NCBI GenBank assembly: GCA_013416795.1
Contig: RQSC01000002.1
Coordinates: forward strand, 224,603 to 288,602
Direction: 5' to 3'
Source: Prasinococcaceae sp. CCMP 1430
Taxonomy: Eukaryota; Prasinodermophyta; Palmophyllophyceae; Prasinococcales; Prasinococcaceae
Length of the DNA: 64,000 bases
Part shown: positions 10,682 to 20,500 of the stretch, in pieces
How positions within the stretch are numbered: the stretch's first letter is position 1
How the letters are laid out: each line of letters opens with the position of its first letter
Notes under the pieces: generated by a model
Told to the model about the DNA's origin: nothing
Seen by the model: the letters and a program-made list of their open reading frames with translations, nothing else
Database searches by the model: none
Program-made: the position numbers and the translations under genes

Positions 10682-11455
10682 GCCCGCCCGCCTCGTGCCC
10701 CCCCCCCCCCTGCGCACAGGCCGCGCGATCTCGACGTGCCTTCTGAGCGGCCTGCCCTGCCCCCCCCGCTCACCCCCCCCACCCCAAAGTAGCCCACCCC
10801 TCGCCGCGCCGCCCCTGCCCCAGCAGCCTGTGCAGCGCTGAGCGCGCGGCGTTTGGCGCCAACGCAGCTCATCCGCGCCGAGTGTGCTGGCGACGCTGCC
10901 GAGTGCCCGCTCGCGCCCACACCCACAGTTACAGCAAAAAGTTTGTTAGTAGGTCTTGGGGCATTGGCGAATGAAACACGACCCCTGCCACGTGCAGAGG
11001 AATCCACCTTGTGCAGTACCGGAAGCTGCGTACCATCAGATGGACACCACGCGAGAATTGGCGCAGAAGAAAGGTGTGGTCGAGAGCCCCTCACGTCAGC
11101 CGACGCCCCGGAGTAGCGTAACCGTCGCGTTGAACGTTTTTAGATTTGTAGATAATGTTCTCTTTTCTTGAAAAGAAAGAGGAAATGCATCTACATTCAT
11201 ACGGCGTCAGAAGTGTTTTCCCCCGAAATTGCTTCAACGTGGACGCACTGTGTCAGTGTCCGTTGCTGCACAGTTGCCTCTTCACGGCCGTTCGGGCTCG
11301 CCCGCGACCTCCTGCCCTTACATTTTGATATGCGTCGACTCGAAAACAAGGAAATGGATCGAAATGATATCAAAATGCATGAATCGGCGGCTGTGACGCC
11401 GTCCCAGTCTTACAATGGGACAGGCGCAAAGCGTGGGCGCGCGCTCTCTGCGTGG
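10682..11455. other. Intergenic region upstream of CDC14, downstream of NSUN5
   Basis: No gene is recognised. It contains C-rich runs (10697-10710, 10760-10790), an AT-richer part (11130-11200), and GATCGAAATGATATCAAAATGCATG near 11356-11380, which has two matches to the dispersed RTCRAAR motif described in the findings. The flank next to 10681 should hold the CDC14 promoter. Confidence 0.5.
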
Positions 11456-13183
11456 TCACCGCAGGATTGCGGGTCCCCTGATCCCGCCACGTCTCCGCTT
11501 CCCCTTGCCCTTGGCGCCCTTGGCCGCCTTGACGACGGTGGTGGCGCCGGCCCCGCCGGCGGCGGGCGCCAGCTTGCGTTTCTTGGAAGCGGGAGTCTGG
11601 CCAGCAGCAGGCGCAGGCGGCGCCACGAGCGTTGGGCGAGCTGGCTGTGGGCCCTCGTCCTCGCGCGCGCGAGCGCCAATCGCGAGTCGCTCATCGCTGT
11701 CACGTTCGAAGAGCGCCACGAAGAAGCCGTCAGTGGCGCCTTGTGCGCGTTCGGGCCCCGCTCGTGCGCACAGCGCCTGCCAGTCGCCACCCAACCCGCG
11801 GCAGGGCCAGCCAGGCAGCGCCTCGCCTAGCTTCCAGCCGTGCGCCCTGCCTACTTCCATCGCCTTCTCCACGACGTCCTCGTTCTCCTGTCGATGCACG
11901 CTGCACGTCGAATACACTAGCCTCCGCGCACGCGGTAGACGCATCGCTCGGGTGACCGCCGCCAGCTGGAAGGCAGCGAGCTTCTCCACGCGTGTGTCAC
12001 CTGCCGCATCGACCTCAGGCGCGCCCCCGCTCGGGAGCTCACCGAGGGTCGCACGCCCCGCCTCGATGAGGAAGTCGCCGCGGGAACGGCCCGTTCCGCT
12101 CCCCGAGCACGACGGATCGAGCAGCACGGCGTCGGCCTTGGCGAGCTCCGCCTCGACCGCCGGCGGGGGACTGAGGAAGTCGGCCACATGCGCCGAGATT
12201 ATGCCGTCTGCGCCCGTCGCGCGTGCGTTGGTACGCAGGCGCTGCAGCCGCACCGCGTCGCGGTCGAGCGCAATGACGCGCCCGCGTGTGCGACGTTTGC
12301 GGTTCCAGTCCGACAGGCTGTCATCCTCGGGGGTCTCGAGTGCCTCGGCCTCGGCGAGAAGCGCGGCGAGGTGTGTTGTCTTGTTGCCCGGCGCGGCGCA
12401 GCCATCGACGACTGTCCAGCCCGCGCGCGGCGCGAGAGCGCGCGCAGGGAGGCAGCTCGCCAGGCTCTGCTGCACGAGCGTGCCGAGCGCCACGCGCGCG
12501 TCCTCGTGCAGGTCTGTGCCAGGTGGCAAGCGCAACACCTCGGGCATCAGCGCCACGGGCTCAACTGCTGGTTCGGCGGCGTGCCCATCGGCCTGCAGCT
12601 CGCGGGTGACGCCTCCTGCCGCCTGCGCGAGCGTCTCACCCGCCCGCGCAGCCTTCAGATAATTGACGCGTGCGTAGCGCGGCAAGTCCTCGGGTACGGG
12701 CGGCAGCGCATCGCCAACGTTCGCGTAGCCGGCTTCGCGCACGGCAGCACCCACCTCGCGCCGCAGGACGTCCGCGACGACTGCGAGTGCGCGCTCGGCT
12801 GGTGGCGCTGACCGCTCGCGCAGCCCCGCGCCGAGCGCCGCGTCGTACGCCAGCACATGCAGCAGGTGCTGGTCACCACCGCATGCATCCAGCAACGCAG
12901 CGTGCGCGTCGCCGTCGGACGCGCGCAGCCGCGCGAGCGCCGCGCGTACCACGCAAGCGTGGCGCAGCGACTCACACAACAGCGCGTGCGCGGCGCGCCG
13001 TGCGGGTGCCGCGGTCGCGCGCGCGAGCGGCGAGCCCAGCGTGAGCGCCTTGAGCGCTGAGCCTCGCGCGCTACCGCTGCCTCTTCCTCTTCCTCCTCCT
13101 CCTCCTCCTCCGCCGCCGCCCAGCGCGCGGCCCAGCGCGTGCGCGGCGAGCGTGTGCGACGGGCGTGCGCGGGCGGCGGGCAT
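11456..13183 (-). CDS. NSUN5/Rcm1-type rRNA cytosine-5 methyltransferase
   Basis: S-adenosylmethionine-dependent RNA m5C methyltransferase of the NOP2/SUN family; NSUN5 (yeast Rcm1) methylates one cytosine in the large-subunit rRNA in the nucleolus. Seen: the SAM-binding motif VVDGCAAPGNKTTHLAALL, a second-strand acidic residue in VIALDRD, the motif LLDPSCSGSGTG characteristic of NSUN5, and the catalytic Cys in VYSTCSVHRQENEDVV. The extended 'SCSGSG' (instead of PCSG) separates NSUN5 from NOP2. The frame is intronless. I start at ATG 13183 (MPAARARPSHTLAAHALG), giving 575 residues, because the open frame further upstream has no ATG. The C-terminal 50 residues are Lys/Arg/Ala-rich and suit nucleolar targeting. 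The N-terminal poly-Gly is encoded by a GGA/GGC repeat at 13090-13125. Confidence 0.88.
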   Translation of the reverse strand: MPAARARPSHTLAAHALGRALGGGGGGGGGGRGRGSGSARGSALKALTLGSPLARATAAPARRAAHALLCESLRHACVVRAALARLRASDGDAHAALLDACGGDQHLLHVLAYDAALGAGLRERSAPPAERALAVVADVLRREVGAAVREAGYANVGDALPPVPEDLPRYARVNYLKAARAGETLAQAAGGVTRELQADGHAAEPAVEPVALMPEVLRLPPGTDLHEDARVALGTLVQQSLASCLPARALAPRAGWTVVDGCAAPGNKTTHLAALLAEAEALETPEDDSLSDWNRKRRTRGRVIALDRDAVRLQRLRTNARATGADGIISAHVADFLSPPPAVEAELAKADAVLLDPSCSGSGTGRSRGDFLIEAGRATLGELPSGGAPEVDAAGDTRVEKLAAFQLAAVTRAMRLPRARRLVYSTCSVHRQENEDVVEKAMEVGRAHGWKLGEALPGWPCRGLGGDWQALCARAGPERAQGATDGFFVALFERDSDERLAIGARAREDEGPQPARPTLVAPPAPAAGQTPASKKRKLAPAAGGAGATTVVKAAKGAKGKGKRRRGGIRGPAILR

Positions 13184-13735
13184 CTCCCGCCTCGCCCCCG
13201 CCCCGCTCACCCCGCGCAGTGTGCCGCAGGCAGCCGCCGCCGCAGCCGCCACCCAGCGGCGCGTGAGCCCGTCTCGACCCCGCTATTCTGATATGATGCT
13301 CCTGATATGACCGGGTCTGCACCCGCAGGACCCGGATTGTCGGGCTGAAACATACCGTGGTCAAGGCGGTTTGTACATTTCCGAACCAGGAAAAGAACGC
13401 GCCGGCCGCACATATTTCGCGCGGGCGCACTGTCTGTGTCCTTCGAACTCGCAGGCGCGCGCGCGTTTGAGCGGCGGCGCCGCCGCGCCACTGCGCGCGC
13501 CCCGAGCGCCGCGGCACGCGAGGTGCGAGGGGGCGGGGTGGGGGAGTCAGCGGGGTGATCGCACGCGGCGTGGCGTGCGCGGCACTGGGGAGGTCTCGTG
13601 CGCACCCGCGGGCCGCGTCTCTCGTCGGTGGCGGGGTGGGAGGGACGGTGCGCGCGGCACGATCCATGGGCGGGTGGTAGCGCTGCGCGCGCCTCTGCGG
13701 GCGCGTGGCCGGGGACGGGGGGAAAGGCGGGCGCC
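13184..13735. promoter_or_regulatory. Divergent promoter region, NSUN5 / CTC1-like
   Basis: 552 bp between two divergent start codons. It contains a locally less GC-rich patch (13285-13400) with TGATATGATGCTCCTGATATG, a near direct repeat of TGATATG, that could include core promoter elements. No defined factor site is claimed. Confidence 0.4.
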
Positions 13736-16700
13736 ATGGGGGAATGCGGAGGCGCCGCGGGCCCTTCCGTGGCCGCTGCGGGCCCGTCGCATGGGCAGGG
13801 CATGACGCTCTTCGGTCGGGTGGTACGGGTGAGCGCCACGCGCGCGCGCGCCCTTAACGGCGGCGGCGAGGGCGCACACTTTGCCGCAGAGCTCGAGCGC
13901 TGCCCGCATGTGCCGCAGTGCGGGGCAGCGGCGGACGCAGTGGGCGAGCGCGCGCGCACGCCCGGCGCGGGGCGCGCACCTCTCACGCTATGCTTCGACG
14001 CAGACGCGCTCGGGGGGCGCGGGCACCTGGACGCTGCCGCGGCCGAGCTCCGCGCTGCGCGCGACACCGGACGTTGCGCGTGCGTGTGCGCAATGGCGGC
14101 TGTGCGGTACGATGCCCAGGAGATGCACATGACATGCGCGCCGGCTGGAGCACAACGCCGCGCTCCAAAGTTGCGGGCATACCATGCGACCGCGGGCACG
14201 CGCGCGAGCGCGCTGGCAGCCGCGCCTGCGGCTGCGTCCACGACTTCGCCTCCGCAGGGGGAGCGCAGGCACGCGTGGGCGGTCGGTGCGCGCGTGAGCT
14301 ACGCCGGCGTCGTGACCGCGGTCGGGGCGCGAGGGGGAGAGGCCGTGCTCGACGGATGCGTGCGCATCGTGTGCGCTGCGCAGCACCGCGCGTGCGCCGG
14401 TGCTGCCGGTGAACGACCCTGGCTGCGAGTTGGCGCTGCCGTCGCTGTCGCCGACGCGCGATGCGTCTGCACCGGCGAAGGCGGCGAGGGCGTCGAAGGC
14501 CGCGCTGGCACCGGTAGGCACACGTGCGCGCGCACACATGCACACCCAACCCCCGACGCAAGCACGCGCGCACTCGAGGCGGAGGACGAGGACGACGAAG
14601 AGGCGTGCGGCCGCGCCGCCTTCCGCCTGCCGATGCTCGCACTCACCGCTTGGTCGAGCATCGACTTGATCGCCACGGCGCCGCACGCGCTCGCCGGGAA
14701 AAAACCGCTCGAGCGCGAGGGCACCTGCGCAAACGCACATGCGCGCGGGAGCAACAAGCGCACGCGTGGTGGTTCGCCGCGACACGGCGCGCTGCCGCTG
14801 CTGTCGTCGCTGGTGCAGCCGCTACCGGACCTGGCGCGACTAGGCTGCGCCGCAGTGGCCCTCCCGACGCTGCTGGGCGCGCTCGCATGCGTGGTTCGCA
14901 CGCTGGAGCACCTGGGCATGGGGTCGGAGAGGGACGCGATACGCAAAGCGTGGACGGTCGTGCGGGCGGTGTACAAGAAAGAGTTGGGAGAGGGTGGTGT
15001 GTGGCGCGGAGGCGATGCCGCGGGCAGCAGCCGAGGAGGCCTTAGCGGCGGCGCGCCCGTCTGGCCAGGGCTGCGCGAGGCGGAGGATGCGCTCGAGATG
15101 CGAGCGCTCGCCGCGCTCGAGCATGAGGGGGAGGCACCGCGCACCTCAAGCGCCGCCGCGCTCGCGCGGGCAGCCTGTGAGGTGGCGAACGCGCGGCTCA
15201 CGCGGGGCAGCTCATCGCTCGCTTCGAGACGCCGCGCGCGGGAGGCCGCTGCGCTGCCCGTGGGCGGGGGCGCCGACCTGCTCGGGCGCAGGAACAAGTT
15301 TCCGCCGGACGCCACCGGGCGCGCGCGCGCTCTCGTGGTGTGTGGACACGAGCTCGGTGCCCTGGTTGTGGCGCGTCTTGTGGCGCTCCCGGCTGGCTGC
15401 GTTGGGCTCGAGGACGGCAGCGGCATTTTGCGCGTGTGCGTGCGCGGAGACCTCGAAAACGCGGCCATCGGCCACATGTACGCGCTGCGCGATTTTGACG
15501 TGCTCGTCGAGGCCGCGCCCATCGAGTATGGCGATGGCGCGGACACGTGCTCGTACCGCTTCGGGGCGCCGGTGCTCATGTGCGACGCGTCGGCGTTGCT
15601 GAGAGTGGCGGTGGCGAAGTCAGAGGAGCCGCTGTCGGACCTTGCGTGGGCGCGAGCGCCAATGGTGGCGCTTGGCGTCGTCATGGGCCACGGCACCGTC
15701 GCCGGTGTGCACGCGAGCGCGAGCCCAGCGCACGAGCACGCAAGCGTCGCCGGCCGAGTGCGAGTGCATCGCTACCTGCCGGTCATGCTGGCATCAGTTG
15801 AGCTGCGGCCGACGCCGTTTGCCGGGAGCGACAGCGAGGGCAACGCAACACGCAACGGCAGCGCCGCGGGGAGCGGTGGCGGCGACGACGCCGCCCCTCT
15901 GTGCCGGGCAAGCGTGCACTCCTGTGGCGCCCCCGGTGAAGCGCTTGAGCTTGTTGCGAGATGCGTGCCGCGTGAGCCCGCGCGAGCACTGGTGTGCCTG
16001 CGGGGCCCCGCAGCGGCGCTCTCACACACGTTGGTGGAGGGTGCGCTGGTGGCCATATCGCTCGATGAGCAGAGCGCGAGCGTCGGCAGATGGCCGCCGG
16101 ACGTGCGGCTGTGCTACATCGACGCGGCATCAGCGCTCCCGCGCGAGGTGGCTGTGCGTGCAGCATCCGCGTGGAAGTACGACGATGGCATTGCTGTCGC
16201 TGCCAAGGGCTCGTCTGCCGCGAAATTTTCTACCAGCGCCGCTGGCGGTGGCAGCGCTGCTGTTCCCGCAACCGTCGCGGTCGCGGACTCGCACGTGTCG
16301 CGGGTGAAAGCAGAATTGCGCAAGGCTGTAGTTGCGGCAGCTCAGGCGGCGGGCAGCGCTAGGATGGGCGGATGTGCTTGCACAGCAGCGCAAGCGCTAC
16401 CGCCGGCCGTTCCTCTCTCGCCGCGCTACGGCACCGTGCGGGGCGTGGTGATGCACAAGGAGCTCGGCGCGCCCGTCGCGGCACCGCGGGCGGTGCACGC
16501 GCAATTGCACGGCTCCGCTGGTGCGACCGTCACCGTGCGTCACCCGCTCACCCTCACCATTGCCACTGTTGAGGGTGGAGCACAGATGCATGTGCGTGTG
16601 GGCGCTCACGTCACCAGCAGCCTGCCACCTGGCTGCAGCGAGGGCGCGCTGGTGCACGTCTGCGTGCGCGCGGTTCGTCCGGAGGGAGAACAACACAGCG

Positions 16701-17389
16701 GGCAGACGATGCTGGAAGCCATCGACGGTGGCGTGATGGTCGAGAGACCGTGCGCGTGGGTTGTCCCAAGCGCTGCAAGCGGCTTGTCTGTGCGCACGCA
16801 AGGCGACGCCGCGGGGACGGCTGCGGCAGCGGCGGGAGAACGGCTGGCACGGCTCGCGCCGCTGGTGCGCCTCGTGGGTGGCGCTGCGCGCGCGCCGGAC
16901 GGCGCCCGCATGCGCTGCTCGGTGGCCGCACTGCGACGGCTGGACATCTCTCTACCGCACTCTATGCAGCTTGCGCGCTCGCACGCCAACTTGCATGCGC
17001 TGCAGGTAGAGGCCTGCGCACTGCTTGACGACGGCAGCGCGTGCGCCGAGGTCGTGCTGAGTGGCGAGGACGCATGGTGCCTTTTCGGCCTTGGCAGCGC
17101 CGCACGCCGCACGCGCAACGCGCTCGAGGCGATGGCGAGGCAAGGCAGCGGGCTGTTTGTGCGCTGGACAACTCGCGATGCGCGCTCTGCGCACGCGCAC
17201 ACGGCGGGAGGCGCGCTTGGCGGCGCACAGCTCGATGCATGCGCGAGCGCAGCGCGAATTGCAGCGGCGACAGGCGTCGAGGTGGCTGCGAACGTCGTGT
17301 GGGCTGGCGGTTTACTACGGGCAACGCATGCGCACGTACCCGACGCCGCGCGCGAGGCGCGTGAGGCGATGGCCGCCTTCGACCTGTAA
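13736..17389 (+). CDS. CTC1-like telomere maintenance protein (CST complex)
   Basis: Large intronless frame of 1217 residues. CTC1 is the scaffold of the CST complex, which binds telomeric ssDNA through several OB folds and recruits DNA polymerase alpha for C-strand fill-in. Support: size close to plant and animal CTC1 (about 1,200-1,300 aa), several beta-rich OB-like segments, the segment around 15340-15590 with VGLEDGSGILRVCVRGDLEN, and a C-terminal stretch LDDGSACAEVVLSGEDAWCL that resembles the 'DDGSAxA' OB strand of CTC1. MTLFGRVVRVS near residue 23 resembles the start of the first OB fold. Sequence identity to known proteins must be low, so the call rests on pattern and size. The Asp/Glu-rich section near 14575-14610 is probably a disordered insert. 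A TGTAA word overlaps the stop codon. The next gene, a FANCA-like protein, follows on the same strand. Confidence 0.5.
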   Translation: MGECGGAAGPSVAAAGPSHGQGMTLFGRVVRVSATRARALNGGGEGAHFAAELERCPHVPQCGAAADAVGERARTPGAGRAPLTLCFDADALGGRGHLDAAAAELRAARDTGRCACVCAMAAVRYDAQEMHMTCAPAGAQRRAPKLRAYHATAGTRASALAAAPAAASTTSPPQGERRHAWAVGARVSYAGVVTAVGARGGEAVLDGCVRIVCAAQHRACAGAAGERPWLRVGAAVAVADARCVCTGEGGEGVEGRAGTGRHTCARTHAHPTPDASTRALEAEDEDDEEACGRAAFRLPMLALTAWSSIDLIATAPHALAGKKPLEREGTCANAHARGSNKRTRGGSPRHGALPLLSSLVQPLPDLARLGCAAVALPTLLGALACVVRTLEHLGMGSERDAIRKAWTVVRAVYKKELGEGGVWRGGDAAGSSRGGLSGGAPVWPGLREAEDALEMRALAALEHEGEAPRTSSAAALARAACEVANARLTRGSSSLASRRRAREAAALPVGGGADLLGRRNKFPPDATGRARALVVCGHELGALVVARLVALPAGCVGLEDGSGILRVCVRGDLENAAIGHMYALRDFDVLVEAAPIEYGDGADTCSYRFGAPVLMCDASALLRVAVAKSEEPLSDLAWARAPMVALGVVMGHGTVAGVHASASPAHEHASVAGRVRVHRYLPVMLASVELRPTPFAGSDSEGNATRNGSAAGSGGGDDAAPLCRASVHSCGAPGEALELVARCVPREPARALVCLRGPAAALSHTLVEGALVAISLDEQSASVGRWPPDVRLCYIDAASALPREVAVRAASAWKYDDGIAVAAKGSSAAKFSTSAAGGGSAAVPATVAVADSHVSRVKAELRKAVVAAAQAAGSARMGGCACTAAQALPPAVPLSPRYGTVRGVVMHKELGAPVAAPRAVHAQLHGSAGATVTVRHPLTLTIATVEGGAQMHVRVGAHVTSSLPPGCSEGALVHVCVRAVRPEGEQHSGQTMLEAIDGGVMVERPCAWVVPSAASGLSVRTQGDAAGTAAAAAGERLARLAPLVRLVGGAARAPDGARMRCSVAALRRLDISLPHSMQLARSHANLHALQVEACALLDDGSACAEVVLSGEDAWCLFGLGSAARRTRNALEAMARQGSGLFVRWTTRDARSAHAHTAGGALGGAQLDACASAARIAAATGVEVAANVVWAGGLLRATHAHVPDAAREAREAMAAFDL

Positions 17390-17596
17390 ACATGTGATAA
17401 TACTTTCAGCGGGGGTCTGGGTGCCCCACCACGCACCCCACCGCGCTCTAGACTTCTCCCTCGCGCGCATTTTCGTACGCCACACCGCGCGCGCTCTGCG
17501 CACGCGGTGTGCGCTCTGTGCGCACCACGTGTGTGCTGAGGCGTAGGCCGATAGGAGAGCTGCGACGCGACGCGGGCATCAGCACCGCCTGGATCA

Positions 17597-20500
17597 ATGG
17601 CATGCGCGGAGCGCCTCGCGGCGGCAATCGCATCAGCGCCGGACGCGCCTTCGGCGGCGGCTGCTGCTGCTGCCGCGGCGCGTGCGGCCGCTGATGGCGC
17701 ACCCGAGGCCGCTCGCTCGCGGCTCGCGGCCGCCGCACTCGCGCTTGGGGCGGGCACGGCCGCTGCACGTGCAGCCGCGATGCTGGATTCTGCGCTTGCA
17801 ACCGACGACGAGCTCGCTGACGTGCTTTCGGAGCGGCCCGAGCAGATGACACTCCTGGCGCGCGACCTCGCTGCCCATGCAGCGCGCTCATTGGCCGCAC
17901 GTGACGACGTCAGCACAGCCCCGCGCTCCATCGTGCGCGCGCTGCTGCGCGCGCGACGGCCCGAGGCGGCCGAGCGGTGCCTAGCCGAGCTGAGGATACT
18001 CGCGTTAGCGGAATCTCCGCTTGCCGGCGCTGCTGAGGCGTACTGCGCTGCCGTCGGCACTGCTGCTGCCGCTGGCGCGGACGCCGAGCCGCTCGTGCGC
18101 GCGGAGCTCGGAGCACTCATCGCTTCCCGCAACGGCAGCGGCGCCCTACGCTCGCGGCTGTTGGCACCATTCGTGCAAGCACTCGCGCCGCGTGTTGCGC
18201 TCGCGCCGGCGGCGGCTGTCTTGTGCAACTGCGTCGGTAGCGAGGGCGCCCGCGCTGCTCTCGACGCGGCCGGCGCGGTAGCTCGCGCATCGCCGGCCGG
18301 CGCGGCGGCAGCGCGCGAGCTGCTCGCGGAGGCGGCGGCGGCCGCCGCCGCCGAACGCTCGATGGACCGAGCGTGTGCAGCGCTCGCGCTTGCCGCCGAG
18401 CTCAGCGAGGCGGGCGTTCTTGACCTAGCCGCCTGGATAGTCGCGCTCGCGCAGGCCGACGATGACGCGGAGGCGCAACCCAACCACGTCGCCAATGGAG
18501 CAGAGACGCCTACGCCCGCCGGGGGCAATGTGGCTGCTCCTAGTGCGGGTGTTGGTGGGGCAGGTGGGGGCATGACCTCAGCGGGCGCGCTGGCATCCGC
18601 CGCCGGCCGTCAGCTGCTAGCGGCCGCGCTCACCACGGCGGCGCCAGCCCAGTCGAGCGGCGCAGTGCTGCGCGCGCAATTCGCGGCAGCACGTGCGCTC
18701 GCCCGTGGTGGCGTGGGTTGCATGCAAGACTTCGCCGACCTAGCTGCTACCCGGCTTCGGGATCTTAGCGAGCCGCTGCACGCACCACAGCGGCGGCCAG
18801 ACGCGCAGTCAGACGCAGGGGTGGCGAGGAACAACAGGACTGACGCCCTCGGTGGAGGCAAGTACACGGCCGAGGAGCTCACCAAAGCGCGGGCGTACGC
18901 TTTGTCCATCGTTGAGGAGTTTGAGCGCACGGGTGCTATCGCCGCATCGGTGGTACAGTCGGCGCGCCACTGGCAGCGCCAATGGTGGCAGGCGGCTGTC
19001 GTCCCCGCACTTCTCGCCGTCGGTTCTGAAGGTGACGCTGTGGGTGTGGCTGATGCCGCGGACCCCGCCGCCGAGGTCGAGCGCATCGAGCGCGCTGCGC
19101 GTTGTGCTGATGCCTTGGCAAACATACGCCTGTTGAGCGCAGCGCAGGCCTCAGCCTTGCGAAAACGTGCCGACACGCGCGCGGAGGCTGCCGCGCTCGG
19201 CCTCGGTGGAGGAAGCGGGGCTGATCCAAGTGATGGTCGCTTGCGTGCACGCGGACGGGCCGCGCAGCCCGTCGCGCGCACGGCCGACGGCAGGCAACTC
19301 GCCGCGACCCTGGCGCGAGTGCGCGACGCCGCGCGAAGCGCCGACGAGCATGACAATGCGCAAGCGCGCGCGGCGATCTGGCCGCTGATCGACGATGCCG
19401 CGGACGCACTGCGCTCGGCAGGCACGCGTGCGCACGCGAACGCTGGTGCCACCGGCACGCCTGGGAGTGCAGCTGCCGCAGGCTCAGAGGATATGGCCGC
19501 ACAGCTGGTGGGGTGGATGGTGGATCAGAATGTAGAGGAGGCAGGAAATGGCATGCGCACTGCGGTATCCGGTGTGGTGCATGTCTTGGCCAGCGCTCCG
19601 AGGGGAGTGAGGGTCGCCCTGCCAGGCACGCTCATGGCGATTGTCGGACGCCTCTATGCCCCCAATTCTGACGATCTTGACGCCTCCGACAGCGCTGCTG
19701 CGGCGGACTCGGAGCCTTGCAGGCGCGGCCTTGTAGCCACACTGGCTGCACTCGCAGCGTACCGATCCACGGAAGGGAGAGGTCGCGCCCAAGTGCTCGC
19801 CCCATCGCAGGCCAGTGGCGCATCGGCTCCATCCGCGACGGTGCCGTCGATCGTGTCTGGACTCGCGCCGATCGCCTCTGGTGATGCACTTGCGCCAGTC
19901 ATCCGTGCACGCGATTCCTCAGGGGCACTGACGCCTGCGCGCGCAGCCAGTGGCCCAGACCTGCTCGTGCGTGCACTTGACTTGTTGCCGCTCGGGTCCC
20001 CGCGTCAAGTTGCGCGCGCCGTGGAGCTGATCGCCGAGTATGTTGCACATGTCGTCAAAACATATGCATTCATCGCTGATGGGGACACCGAGGACACCTC
20101 CGCAGGCAACGTTAGGGCTCGCCGAATTGTCGCTCTCTCTGGTCCGAACAGCGACACACGTGGTGACGGACCGAGCCAATCGAAAAGAGCGCGGACTGAT
20201 GGAGTGGTCTCGGCGGCGCAGGAGACTTGCGCGGCGTATGCACCGCAAGACATGTTGTTGCGTCTCGAAGTTCTGTCCGGCCGGGCACGCGTACTCGCCA
20301 TTGGCAATGCCGATGCCGACGTGGCAAACGCATGCCGCGCCGCCGCTTTGTCTGGCGATTCTGCGCTCAGGTCCGCCGAGCGTGCTGGCATTCTGCGCGC
20401 AGGCGAGTGCGTGAGCGCGTGTACGCGCGCGACTGTGGTCGCGGCATCCCGCGCGCACGCTGGTACTGGTGCTCTGGTGCGCGAATCAGCGGTCGCGGAG

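Noticed and set aside
16606-18573. A 655-codon minus-strand frame spanning the end of the CTC1-like gene and the start of the FANCA-like gene
   Set aside because: Ala/Ser/Arg-rich antisense shadow that crosses a gene boundary.
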